From Roseiarcus sp963741405 (GTDB lineage Bacteria > Pseudomonadota > Alphaproteobacteria > Rhizobiales > Beijerinckiaceae): a stretch of DNA of 64,000 bases. The notes beneath the pieces are model-generated. The model did not search any database. It was not told the origin of the DNA and saw only the letters and a list, made by a program, of their open reading frames with translations. The stretch covers positions 992,001-1,056,000 of the forward strand of contig CAVUHX010000039.1 of assembly GCA_963741405.1 (NCBI GenBank), in the 5' to 3' direction. Made by a program: the position numbers and the translations under genes. Below are positions 51,015-59,753 of this stretch, in pieces (positions within the stretch are counted from its first letter, which is position 1; every line of letters starts with the position of its first letter).

Positions 51015-51170
51015 GATTTCCGCGCCAAGATCGAAAGCCAGTGCGGCAAGGCGCGGCGGGTGTGGGTGATGGATCGCGGTGTGCCGACCGAGGAAACGCT
51101 CGCTGAGATGCGAGCGAGCGACCCGCCCGTAGGTTATTTAGTGGGAACGCCGAAAGGCCGTCTCACGCGT
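51015..51170 (+). pseudogene. IS1634-family transposase fragment
   Basis: A frame reading AKIESQCGKARRVWVMDRGV, PTEETLAEMRASDPPVGYLV, GTPKGRLTR, a conserved central block of IS1634 (DDE_Tnp_1) transposases. It is cut off on both sides: the group II intron end lies 30 bases upstream and unrelated sequence follows. Confidence 0.75.
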
Positions 51171-51422
51171 GTCGGGGGCGATGTTTTCCGCTGTTCCCCC
51201 GCCTCCGTGCCCTGTTCCTCCCCTGATCAGGGCGAATTCCGCCCCTGTTCCCGGTCAGCCGCCCAGGTTGGGTTTTGCTGCGTACGTATCTTATATTATT
51301 GACTATTTCTCGATTCTGAGTCGACGCGCGCGGCCTCGTCCGCCCTGATTTTTGCGTCTGAACAGGCGAAAACAGGGCGACTTCGGGCGCGGCGCGCTTC
51401 GCCTCGCGGCCTTCGCCCTGCT

Positions 51423-52172
51423 ATGAGGATCGCGCCGATGCCTAACTCCCGCCTTGCGCCGCAGGCGCCCCTCCTCGCCCCGCCCGGCGCCCCGCCGGCC
51501 GAATGGCTCGTCTCTCCCGGCCTGACCGGCTACAAGGAGGCGCTCAGGCAAATGGAGGCCCGCGCCGACGCCATCGCCGACGGGCGCGCAGCCGAGCGCG
51601 TCTGGCTGCTCGAGCACCCCCCGGTCTACACAGCCGGAACGAGAGCGAGGTGCGAGGAACTGATCAACGCCCGCTTTCCGGTCTTCCGGGCCGGGCGCGG
51701 CGGGCAGTTCACCTATCACGGGCCCGGCCAGCGGGTCGCCTATGTCATGCTCGACCTGAGGCGCCGCCGCCCCGACGTGCGCGCCTATGTCGGCGCCCTC
51801 GAAAGCTGGCTGATCGGGGCGCTTGCGGCGTTCGGCGTCACGGGCGAAACGCGGGCCGACCGGGTCGGCGTCTGGGTCGCCCGCCCCGACCGGCCGCATG
51901 GGGCCGACGGAGCGCTCGCCGAGGACAAGATCGCCGCGATCGGCGTCCGGGTGCGGCGCTGGGTGACGTTCCATGGCGTGTCGCTCAACGTCGCGCCGGA
52001 CCTCAGCCATTTCTCCGGCATCGTCCCCTGCGGCATCGCCGAGCCCCATTACGGGGTGACGAGCCTTGCCGACCTCGGCCGCCCTGCGACCCTGGCCGAG
52101 GTCGACGACACGTTGCGCGCTTCGTTCGAAAAAACGTTCGGCCCCGTGGCCGACATCGTCGTGCTGGCCTGA
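51423..52172 (+). CDS. lipB: Octanoyl-[acyl-carrier-protein]:protein N-octanoyltransferase LipB
   Basis: A 249-residue LipB that moves octanoyl groups from ACP to lipoyl domains, the first step of lipoate synthesis. Family blocks: VWLLEHPPVYTAGTRA, FPVFRAGRGGQFTYHGPGQR, the active-site lysine in EDKIAAIGVRVRRWVTFHGV and cysteine in HFSGIVPCGI. In the RGG(Q/K)xTYHGPGQ motif it is intact. ATG 51423 is listed; ATG 51438 with GAGG before it may be the true start. It is followed 15 bases later by the DUF707 gene. Confidence 0.94.
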   Translation: MRIAPMPNSRLAPQAPLLAPPGAPPAEWLVSPGLTGYKEALRQMEARADAIADGRAAERVWLLEHPPVYTAGTRARCEELINARFPVFRAGRGGQFTYHGPGQRVAYVMLDLRRRRPDVRAYVGALESWLIGALAAFGVTGETRADRVGVWVARPDRPHGADGALAEDKIAAIGVRVRRWVTFHGVSLNVAPDLSHFSGIVPCGIAEPHYGVTSLADLGRPATLAEVDDTLRASFEKTFGPVADIVVLA

Positions 52173-52186
52173 GGCGGCGCGCGACC

Positions 52187-53498
52187 GTGGGGCCGTCTCT
52201 TGCATCGTCCCTGGCGCGCAGGGCGTTCTGGAGCCGCCCCTACGCGCTGCGGCGGTTCGGGAGCGAGCGCGCCCACGCGCTCGCTCCCCTCCACTACGCC
52301 CTGATCGGCGAGCGGGCGGGATACCGCCCCAACGGCTTCTTCGATCCGGCCTTTTTCCGCAAGCGCGCCGGGCTCGACTCGCGGACAACCGGCCTTCTCG
52401 GGCTCTATCTCGCGAAGGCCATGGCGGACGGCCCCTCCCCGTCGCCGCAATTCGATCAGGCTTGGTACGCCGCCGAGAATCCCGACTGGGCGAGCACCCA
52501 TCCGCATCCGTTCCTGCATTTTCTTGAAGTCGGGATTCGGAACGGGCGGCGGCCCCGGCCCGACATCGACATGGCCTTCGTGCGCGACGTCGTCCGCGGC
52601 AGGGGCCGGTCGTTCGAGGAAGCGGCGATGCGGGTCTTCGACCCGAAGCCGCGCGACGGCGCGATGAAGCCGCCGCTGAACGGTGAGGAAATGAGAGCCC
52701 GGCAGGACCGTTTCTACGCGGACGCGCATCTGCGAATCGAACGCGAGGCGCCCGACCCGGGCCGCAAGCGGCTCGTTTTCGTCCAGTGCGGCAAGGGCTT
52801 CGACGCGAGCTATCTCACCGCGCCGCGCGAGTACGACGTGCTGCTCAATTATTACGAGCCGGCAGACGCCAATCCCGGCGCCGATGCGGTCGTCTTTCAG
52901 GCCGGGACCAAGACGACTGCGATTCGCCGCCTGCTCGACGAGCGGCCCGGCCTTCTCCTGCGCTACGAGGCGGTTCTCTTTCTCGATGACGACGTCGAAA
53001 TCGCAGATCGCGACATCGACGCGCTCTTTTCGACGGCGGCGCAGGAAGGTCTCGACCTTGCCCAGCCGGCGCTGACCGCCGATTTCGGACTCGGCCTGGC
53101 CGTTCCTGAAGAGGCCGGAAGCCGGAACGGGAATCATCCGGGTGTCGACGGTCGAGATCATGGCCCCGCTCCTCACCCGGCGGGCTCTGGAGCGGGTCGG
53201 ATGGGCCTTTTCGCAATCCGTCAGCGGCTGGGGAACCGATCTCGTTCTCGGCCCGGCGGCGCGCGCCGCCTTCGGCCAGGCCGCGGTCGGAGTTGTCGGC
53301 TCCGTCGCCGTCCGGCACGCCCGTCCGGTCGACACCGCAGGGGGCGCCTATTATTCCTATTTGCGCCGATACGGAATCGACCCGGCTCACGAAGCCAATC
53401 GCGTCGTCGCCGACTTCGGCGTCGAGCGACACCTGCGCCAGCTCGCAGCTCGCGAGGCGGGGCCAGTTTGCAAGACGCCTCAGGCCGGGCTGGGCTGA
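52187..53498 (+). pseudogene. DUF707 glycosyltransferase-like protein with a frameshift
   Basis: From GTG 52187 the frame gives an N-terminal region found in sugar-modifying enzymes (ALIGERAGYRPNGFFDPAFF, PQFDQAWYAAENPDWA) and the DUF707 core (RLVFVQCGKGFDASYL, YEAVLFLDDDVEIADRDIDA, GLDLAQPALTA). Beyond about 53080 the family sequence is in another frame: SDSAWPFLKRPEAGTGIIRV, STVEIMAPLLTRRALERVGW, SVSGWGTDLVLG, to a stop at 53498. One inserted base explains it. DUF707 proteins are thought to act in polysaccharide synthesis. Function of the broken gene is doubtful. Confidence 0.78.
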
Positions 53499-53516
53499 CG
53501 GCCGGATTCGTCAGCC
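53493..53516. terminator. Bidirectional hairpin between convergent genes
   Basis: GGCTGACG (53493-53500) and CGTCAGCC (53509-53516) form a perfect 8-base stem with an 8-base loop. It spans the stop of the DUF707 gene and the stop of sulP. No T-run is seen. Confidence 0.65.
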
Positions 53517-55325
53517 GGGACTGCGCGCCTCGTTTTCCTCTTCGATCGGAGCCAGCCCGAAACTCGAGCACTCCCTGAAGACGCGCAGCGGGCACCGGCT
53601 GCAAAGCTCGTAGTCGAGCGTTCGGTAGATACGGTTCAGCGCCTCGCCCTTCGAGACGAAGATGTTCGCCCGGCCGATCTCGTCGACGTAGCCGCCGCCT
53701 TCGAGGAATTCGAGCGGACGCTCCTTGATATTGATCAGATAGAGGCCGCCGCCGCGCGCCTTCAGTCGGCGCGCTTCGATCGCGAGGGCTTCGGCGCCCG
53801 CGAGATCGATGAAATTGACGCCGCGCATGATCACGCCGTAGCGCTTGCACTCGGGCGTCTCGCGTTCGAACACGCTCAGGGCATCGCGGAAGGCGTTGAC
53901 CGCGCCGAAATAGAGCGAGCCGTCCAGTCGGGCGAGGCGAAACTGCGGGCATTCCGGCGCGTTCGGCCCGGCGTCGATGAACTTGCGGCTGTCGTCGACC
54001 GGGTCGGGGACGCGCGGACGCAGCTGTGGATTGGACGTGCGGTAGAGATAGACCACCAGCGACAGCACGACCCCGGCGAGAATCGCCGCCTGGATCTGAA
54101 TGAACAGGGCGACGCCGATCGTCGCCAGCAGCACGCCCCGCTCGGTCACGCCGCTGCGCCAGATGCGGGCGAGGCTCTTGCGGTCGATCAGGCTCCAGCC
54201 GACCAGCTCGAGCGAAGCCGCCATCGCCGCGTGCGGCAGATAGGCGGCCAGCGGCGCGGCCAACACGAGGACGGCTGCGAGAATGACCCCGCCGAACACC
54301 GCCGACATCTGGCTCTGCGCGCCCAACTCGTAGTTGAGCGCACTGCGGTTGAACGAACCGGACACCACATAGCCGGAGAAGAACGAGCCGATCAGGTTGG
54401 CGAGCCCCTGACCGATGAATTCCTGGTTGATGTCCAGCCGCTGTTCCGAGCGGATGGCGAGCGCGCGGCCGATCGACACCACCTCGTTCAGCGCGGAGAC
54501 ACCGATGGCGAGCGCGGTCGGAAGAAGCATGCCCCAGGTCGCGAGATCGAAACTCGGCGCCGAAAGCGGTGGCAGGGTCGCCGGCAGCGCGCCGACGGTC
54601 GACACGGATCCCGGGGCGATCCGGTTGATCGCCAGGCCGGCGAGACCGCCGACCAGAATCGCCGGGATCATGTAGGGAACCCTGGACTTCAGACTCCGCG
54701 CGACGACGCCGGCGAGAAGCGTCGCGAAAGCAACCGCCGTAACCGCCAGCGACGCCGTCGGCAGCGCCAGCACTGTGGCGCTGAGCGCCTCCCAGAATGC
54801 GCTGGCGCGAGCGATATGCAGCCCGAAGAAGTTGCGCAACTGCGTCGTCATGATCAGGATGCCGACGCCTGCGGTGTAACCTACCACGACCGTGTGCGAA
54901 ATGAAGTTGACCAGCGCGCCGAGGCGGAAAAAGCCCAGGGCGAGTTCCATGATCCCCGCCATTGCGGCGAGCGTTATCGCAAGCTCCACATAGCGGGGCG
55001 TGCCGGTCGGCTCGAACGCGCTCAGCGACGCAAACAGAACGAGCGACGCAGTCGTGCTCGGACCTGCGACCAGATGCCACGAGGAGCCGAACAGAGCAGC
55101 GATTATGGTCGGCACGATGCTGGCGTAGAGCCCGTATTGGGGCGGCATGCCGGCGATCGTCGCAAAGGCGACTCCCTGGGGCAGGACGACCACCGCTCCG
55201 GTCAGGCCCGCGAGCAGGTCGGCCCGAAGCTGCCCGACGGACATCCTCCGGCCCCAGGCTAGAAACGGGAAAACCGCGACCAGATCCGGTCGGCGCCGCC
55301 GCATGGTGTGAGCGGACTGCGACAT
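53511..55325 (-). CDS. SulP-family anion (sulfate) permease with STAS domain
   Basis: A 604-residue SulP transporter: about 12-14 membrane helices from residue 33, with LRADLLAGLTGAVVVLPQGV, PPQYGLYASIVPTIIAALFG and GQGLANLIGSFFSGYVVSGS, then a STAS domain at about 455-565 (VIMRGVNFIDLAGAEALAIE). The C-terminal tail has YELCSRCPLRVFREC, a Cys pair plus one not usual in the family. Substrates are sulfate, bicarbonate or similar anions. It is divergent from the qmo operon 159 bases away, which suggests sulfate or sulfite export or import linked to that pathway. Confidence 0.9.
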   Translation of the reverse strand: MSQSAHTMRRRRPDLVAVFPFLAWGRRMSVGQLRADLLAGLTGAVVVLPQGVAFATIAGMPPQYGLYASIVPTIIAALFGSSWHLVAGPSTTASLVLFASLSAFEPTGTPRYVELAITLAAMAGIMELALGFFRLGALVNFISHTVVVGYTAGVGILIMTTQLRNFFGLHIARASAFWEALSATVLALPTASLAVTAVAFATLLAGVVARSLKSRVPYMIPAILVGGLAGLAINRIAPGSVSTVGALPATLPPLSAPSFDLATWGMLLPTALAIGVSALNEVVSIGRALAIRSEQRLDINQEFIGQGLANLIGSFFSGYVVSGSFNRSALNYELGAQSQMSAVFGGVILAAVLVLAAPLAAYLPHAAMAASLELVGWSLIDRKSLARIWRSGVTERGVLLATIGVALFIQIQAAILAGVVLSLVVYLYRTSNPQLRPRVPDPVDDSRKFIDAGPNAPECPQFRLARLDGSLYFGAVNAFRDALSVFERETPECKRYGVIMRGVNFIDLAGAEALAIEARRLKARGGGLYLINIKERPLEFLEGGGYVDEIGRANIFVSKGEALNRIYRTLDYELCSRCPLRVFRECSSFGLAPIEEENEARSPG

Positions 55326-55399
55326 GCTGACCCGAACCCCTCCTGTTACGGTGTCGAAGCAGCCCCTTCTTTATCGTTATGGCGCCGCCGCGTTGCTCG

Positions 55400-55470
55400 T
55401 GATAGACATATTCGTATATCATGAAGTAAACAAGTTCGGTGCGCTCGCCGGACGGCGTTTGGCGACCGCG
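55400..55470 (+). promoter_or_regulatory. AT-rich regulatory pocket of the qmo operon
   Basis: An AT-rich stretch in otherwise GC-rich DNA holds ATAT-TCGT-ATAT (55407-55418) within GACATATTCGTATATCATG, a palindrome of the size bound by ArsR-family sulfur or metal sensors. Which regulator binds is unknown. AGGGAG at 55471-55476 is the ribosome site of qmoA. Confidence 0.4.
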
Positions 55471-55484
55471 AGGGAGATTCGACA

Positions 55485-56768
55485 ATGGCGACGGTGGCGA
55501 GCGGCGCAGGCCCGGAAAGCCAGACGATTCTCGTCGTTGGCGGTGGAATCGCCGGCGTGACGGCGGCGCTCGAAGCTGCCGAGGCGGGCCAGGATGTGAT
55601 TCTCGTCGAACGCGAAGCGAGCCTGGGAGGCCGGGTCACGAAGCTCAACCGCTATTTTCCAAAGCTCTGCCATCCCAACTGCGGGCTGGAAATCAACTAT
55701 CAACGCATTCGTCGAAACCAGCGCCTTCGGGTGATGACAATGTGCGAGGTCACGGAAATAGCCGGCGCACGCGGAGCCTACCGCGCGACGATCAAACGGT
55801 GGCCGCGTTATGTCAATGAGCGCTGCACGGCTTGCGGAGATTGCGCCGCAGCGACGGAGATGAAAGTCGACAACCCCTTCAATTACGGTCTCGACAAGGT
55901 CAAGGCGGCCTATTTGCCGCATGAACACGCCTTCCCTATGCGCTACGTCGTCGCACCCGACGCCATCGCCGCGGGCGAGGGCGAGAAGCTCAAAGCAGCG
56001 TGCGCCTACGGCGCGCTGGACCCGGACGATAAGGGCGACACCTTTGACCTTCACGTTGGAGCCGTCATTTGGGCCACAGGTTGGAAACCATACGATCCAA
56101 ACAACCTTGACGCCTACAGTTACAGCCGCAGCCGCGACGTCATCACCAATGTCGAGATGGAGCGGCTGGCGGCTCACGACGGCCCGACCCACGGCAAGAT
56201 CCTGCGTCCTTCGAACGGCGATCCGGCAAAGAAGGTCGCACTGATCCAATGTGCGGGATCGCGCGACCTCAACCATCTGCCCTATTGTTCGCGCATCTGC
56301 TGTCTCGGATCGCTGAAGCATGCCGCTTATCTCCGCGAACAGTACGCCGACGCGGAAGTTCACATCTATTACATCGACATCCGCGCCCACGATAAACTCG
56401 AGGCATTCTATGACCGGGTGCGGGCGGATCCGCAGGTGACGTTCATTAAATCGAAGCCTGCGCACATCCGGATCGGCGACGACGGACGCCCCGTCGTTCA
56501 CGGCGAACGGACAATCGAACGCGAAATCTACGCTGAACCCTACGATCTCGTGGTGTTGGCGACGGGAATGCAGCCCAGCGCCGTCGCCGGATACCGGCCA
56601 GCGCTCGACATAGTGGCCGACGAGTACGGTTTTCTCGTTCCCCGGGAGGGAGACGTAGGCGGAATATTTTCCGCGGGCGTGGCCGCGGGGCCGCTCGATG
56701 TGTCCATGTCGGTGCAGTCTGCGACCGCCGCAGCGCTGAAGGCCGTGCAGGCCGTTCGAACCTCGTAG
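55485..56768 (+). CDS. qmoA: QmoA/HdrA-like flavoprotein
   Basis: A 427-residue HdrA-type flavoprotein. FAD-binding VVGGGIAGVTAALEAAEAG at residues 17-35, the HdrA cysteine block KLCHPNCGLEINYQRIRRNQ, and the second nucleotide-binding part VALIQCAGSRDLNHLPYCSR with ICCLGSLKHA. The single ferredoxin-like site reads CTACGDCAAATE, so the fourth cysteine of a CxxCxxCxxxCP motif is missing, as reported for QmoA proteins that have reduced clusters. In sulfate reducers and some sulfur oxidisers Qmo links APS reductase with the quinone pool. First gene of qmoA-qmoB-hdrC-hdrB. Confidence 0.9.
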   Translation: MATVASGAGPESQTILVVGGGIAGVTAALEAAEAGQDVILVEREASLGGRVTKLNRYFPKLCHPNCGLEINYQRIRRNQRLRVMTMCEVTEIAGARGAYRATIKRWPRYVNERCTACGDCAAATEMKVDNPFNYGLDKVKAAYLPHEHAFPMRYVVAPDAIAAGEGEKLKAACAYGALDPDDKGDTFDLHVGAVIWATGWKPYDPNNLDAYSYSRSRDVITNVEMERLAAHDGPTHGKILRPSNGDPAKKVALIQCAGSRDLNHLPYCSRICCLGSLKHAAYLREQYADAEVHIYYIDIRAHDKLEAFYDRVRADPQVTFIKSKPAHIRIGDDGRPVVHGERTIEREIYAEPYDLVVLATGMQPSAVAGYRPALDIVADEYGFLVPREGDVGGIFSAGVAAGPLDVSMSVQSATAAALKAVQAVRTS

Positions 56769-56855
56769 GATCGGGACAGCCGTCCGAACATCGTCGGGCG
56801 GCGGCAAGAAACTGGAACAGCGACCGGAAGCGGCGGCGAATTGGGAGACGGAAAG

Positions 56856-59135
56856 GTGTCCGAGAAGAAACCCGGCGTCTATCTTTGCAAGGGGTGTGGC
56901 ATTGCCGACGCGATCGACGTCGGCGCGCTGGAGAAAATCGGAAAGAGCGAGTTTCGCATCGGCCATTGCGTAACAGCCGACGTCCTCTGCGCTCCTGAGA
57001 ACGTGGCCGCCATGCGCAAGGATCTCGACGAGGGCGTGGTGAACCGAATGGTCGTGGGGGCGTGCTCCCCGCGGGTGATGGCCGACAGGTTCCGTTTCGA
57101 CGGCGTGCCGATCGTCCGCGCAAACCTGCGCGAGCATGTCGCATGGTCGCAGCCGCCGCACGCGGAAGACACGGAGATGCTCGCCGCGGACGCGATCCGC
57201 ATGGCCGCGGCGCAGCTCACCAAGACCGAACAGCCCGAGCCGGCCGCCCTCGCCGAAGTCACCCGCTCGATCCTCGTCGTCGGCGCCGGCGTGACCGGCC
57301 TGACAGCGGCGCTCGAGGCGGCAAAGTCGGGTTACGACGTTGTGCTGGTCGAAAAGAGCGACGCCCTCGGCGGGTGGTCGTCGCGGTGGTCGATGCGTGC
57401 GCCGCACGCGCCGCCCTATCGCGATATGTACGTCAACGACCTCGACAAGCTGATTACTGAAGTGAAGGCGAATGGCCGTATTCGCATTTTCACGGATACC
57501 CTTGTCGCGAGCACGTCCGGCGAGCCGGGCGCCTTCAAAGTGTCCCTTACGCGCGCGGGTGAGACTATTGTCGAGACTGTGGGCGCGATCGTCGTGGCGA
57601 CCGGCTGGCGTCCCTATGACGCGACCAAGCTCGGCCATCTCGGATACGGCGCCTCGCCGGACGTGGTGACGTCGGTCGAGTTCGAGGCGATGCTCGCCAA
57701 GGGCGCGGCCAAGCGACCGTCCAACGGGGCGCCGGCGCAGAACGTCGCGTTCATTCAGTGCGCCGGCAGCCGCGATCCCAATCATTTGCCCTATTGCTCG
57801 TCGGTCTGCTGCTCGGCCTCGATCAAGCAGGCGCTCCAGGTCGTCAAGGGCGACAAGAACGCTTCTGCCTATATCGTCTATGAGGAACTGCGCACGCCGG
57901 GCACGGCCGAGGAGTTCTATCGCGAAGCCCAGCGGGACGGCGTCATTTTCATGAAAGGCAAGGTGAAGTCGGTCGACGGCCCGACAATGACGGTCTCCTA
58001 CGCCGACGAACTGCTCGGCCAGGACGTTCCCCTTGGCGGCCTCGACCTCATCGTGCTCGCGGTCGGCATGGTTCCGAATTCAACCAATGTCGACGCGCCC
58101 GCAATCGAACCGGAAAAGACCGCGGCGCAACTCGCCGACGACATCAACCCCGTGACACGGCTAATTGTCGCCGGTTACGCCAAAGGCGAAGGTTCGCCCT
58201 GGCCGCACATCGACAAGGGCGTTCCGCCGGGGGGACCGATCCTCAACCTGCAATACCGGCAGGGCCCGCATATCCCGATCCTCGCCGACGGCTTCTCCGA
58301 CAGCCATTACATCTGCTTTCCCTACGAGACGCGCCGCACCGGCATCTACACTGCGGGGCCGCTGCGCCGTCCGATGGACATGGCCGAGAGCGCGGAAGAC
58401 GCGACGGGCGCGGTGCTCAAGGCGATCCAGGCGATCCAGGGCGCCGGAGCCGGAGCGGCGGTTCATCCGCGCGTCGGCGACCTGACCTACCCCAAGATCG
58501 GCTACGAAAAATGCACGAAATGCCGGCGCTGCACGGTCGAGTGCCCGTTCGGGGCGATCGACGAAGACGAGCAGGGCCGTCCGATCGTCAATTTCGCCCG
58601 CTGCCGCCGCTGCGGCACGTGCATGGGCGCCTGCCCGGTGCAGACCATCACGTTTGACAACTATAATCCGCAGATGGTCAACGAGATGATCGAGGCCAAC
58701 GAGATCCCGGACGAGTTCTCGGAGAAGCCCCGGATTCTCGTGCTCGCCTGCGAGAACGACGCCTATCCGGCGATCGACATGGCGGGGATCGCGCGATCGC
58801 ACTGGTCGCCCTTCGTCCGCATCATCCCGGTCCGCTGCCTCGGCTCGGTCACGCTGCAGTGGGTCTCGACCGCGTTGCAGAAGGGCTACGACGGAATCAT
58901 GCTGATGGGATGCAAGTCCGGCGACGACTACCAGTGTCATTTCGTCAAAGGCTCGGCGTTGGCGAAGGAGCGCCTGAGCAAGGTCGGCGAAACGCTGAAG
59001 AGCCTCGCGCTGGAACAGGAGCGCGTCGCCTTCGTGGAAATGTCGATCGCCGATTCCTGCCGGGCGCCGACGGTGCTCGACGCCTTCGCCAAATTGATCG
59101 GCGACCTGCCGCCCAGTCCGATGAAGGGGTTCTGA
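56856..59135 (+). CDS. qmoB: QmoB/HdrA-MvhD-like iron-sulfur flavoprotein
   Basis: A 759-residue QmoB. N-terminal Cys block (VYLCKGCGIADAIDVGALEK, VGACSPRVMADRF), FAD-binding VVGAGVTGLTAALEAAKSG, the HdrA block VAFIQCAGSRDPNHLPYCSS, two [4Fe-4S] motifs CTKCRRCTVECPFGAI and CRRCGTCMGACPVQTI near residues 555-605, and a C-terminal MvhD-like domain (ILVLACENDAYPAI, GYDGIMLMGCKSGDDYQCHF) with an [Fe2S2]-type site. GTG 56856 was chosen over TTG 56841 because GGAGACGGAAAG precedes it. It forms the core of the Qmo complex with QmoA. Confidence 0.92.
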   Translation: MSEKKPGVYLCKGCGIADAIDVGALEKIGKSEFRIGHCVTADVLCAPENVAAMRKDLDEGVVNRMVVGACSPRVMADRFRFDGVPIVRANLREHVAWSQPPHAEDTEMLAADAIRMAAAQLTKTEQPEPAALAEVTRSILVVGAGVTGLTAALEAAKSGYDVVLVEKSDALGGWSSRWSMRAPHAPPYRDMYVNDLDKLITEVKANGRIRIFTDTLVASTSGEPGAFKVSLTRAGETIVETVGAIVVATGWRPYDATKLGHLGYGASPDVVTSVEFEAMLAKGAAKRPSNGAPAQNVAFIQCAGSRDPNHLPYCSSVCCSASIKQALQVVKGDKNASAYIVYEELRTPGTAEEFYREAQRDGVIFMKGKVKSVDGPTMTVSYADELLGQDVPLGGLDLIVLAVGMVPNSTNVDAPAIEPEKTAAQLADDINPVTRLIVAGYAKGEGSPWPHIDKGVPPGGPILNLQYRQGPHIPILADGFSDSHYICFPYETRRTGIYTAGPLRRPMDMAESAEDATGAVLKAIQAIQGAGAGAAVHPRVGDLTYPKIGYEKCTKCRRCTVECPFGAIDEDEQGRPIVNFARCRRCGTCMGACPVQTITFDNYNPQMVNEMIEANEIPDEFSEKPRILVLACENDAYPAIDMAGIARSHWSPFVRIIPVRCLGSVTLQWVSTALQKGYDGIMLMGCKSGDDYQCHFVKGSALAKERLSKVGETLKSLALEQERVAFVEMSIADSCRAPTVLDAFAKLIGDLPPSPMKGF

Positions 59136-59137
59136 CG

Positions 59138-59734
59138 ATGATGACGCCCCCGGCCGCCGCCCGGACCTACGATCTCTCCTTCGCCCGATGGGTGCGGGAC
59201 AACGTCAACGGCGGCGACCAGCTGAACCTGTGCATGCAGTGCGGCGTCTGCTCGGGCTCGTGCCCGATCGGCGTCCAGATGGACTACGGACCGCGCAAGC
59301 TGTTCATGATGATCCGCGCCGGCATGAAGGAAGAGGTCCTCTCGGCCAACACGATGTGGAACTGCACGAGCTGCTATCGCTGCGTCGTGCGCTGCCCGCG
59401 CGGCGTGCCGGTCACCACCATCCTGCAGGACCTCGCGGCCAAGGCGGCGGAGCTCGGCTACGCCAAGGGGCCGCACGAAAACAAGAACTTCGCCAAGTCG
59501 TTCTGGTGGTCGGCGAAAACGTTCGGCCGCACCGACGAGCGCCTGGTGACCGCCTTCTACTATCTCTCGCTCGGCTTCGGCGAGGGCTACAAGCGCGGGA
59601 TGGCCAACCTCAGGATCGCGCTCGGCATGGTCAAGGCCGGGCGCATGCATGTCGGAATGCCGCACCGGATCAAGGATCGGAAGGGCCTGAAGGCGATCCT
59701 CGCCAAGGCGCACGAGATTGAAGAGCGGCAGTGA
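59138..59734 (+). CDS. hdrC: HdrC-like soluble iron-sulfur protein
   Basis: A 198-residue protein with two complete [4Fe-4S] motifs, CMQCGVCSGSCPIGV (about residues 32-46) and CTSCYRCVVRCPRGV (about 75-90), followed by a helical tail. This is HdrC, or the soluble half of QmoC. The heme b membrane domain of standard QmoC is absent, so the complex would be the QmoAB-HdrBC variant found in organisms without qmoC. The start is two bases after the qmoB stop. It passes electrons to HdrB. Confidence 0.9.
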   Translation: MMTPPAAARTYDLSFARWVRDNVNGGDQLNLCMQCGVCSGSCPIGVQMDYGPRKLFMMIRAGMKEEVLSANTMWNCTSCYRCVVRCPRGVPVTTILQDLAAKAAELGYAKGPHENKNFAKSFWWSAKTFGRTDERLVTAFYYLSLGFGEGYKRGMANLRIALGMVKAGRMHVGMPHRIKDRKGLKAILAKAHEIEERQ

Positions 59735-59753
59735 GCTGGCCAGGGAGGCGATC

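Noticed and set aside
55419..57785. 788-codon open frame on the minus strand
   Set aside because: Antisense shadow of qmoA and qmoB; composition-driven, no recognisable domain.
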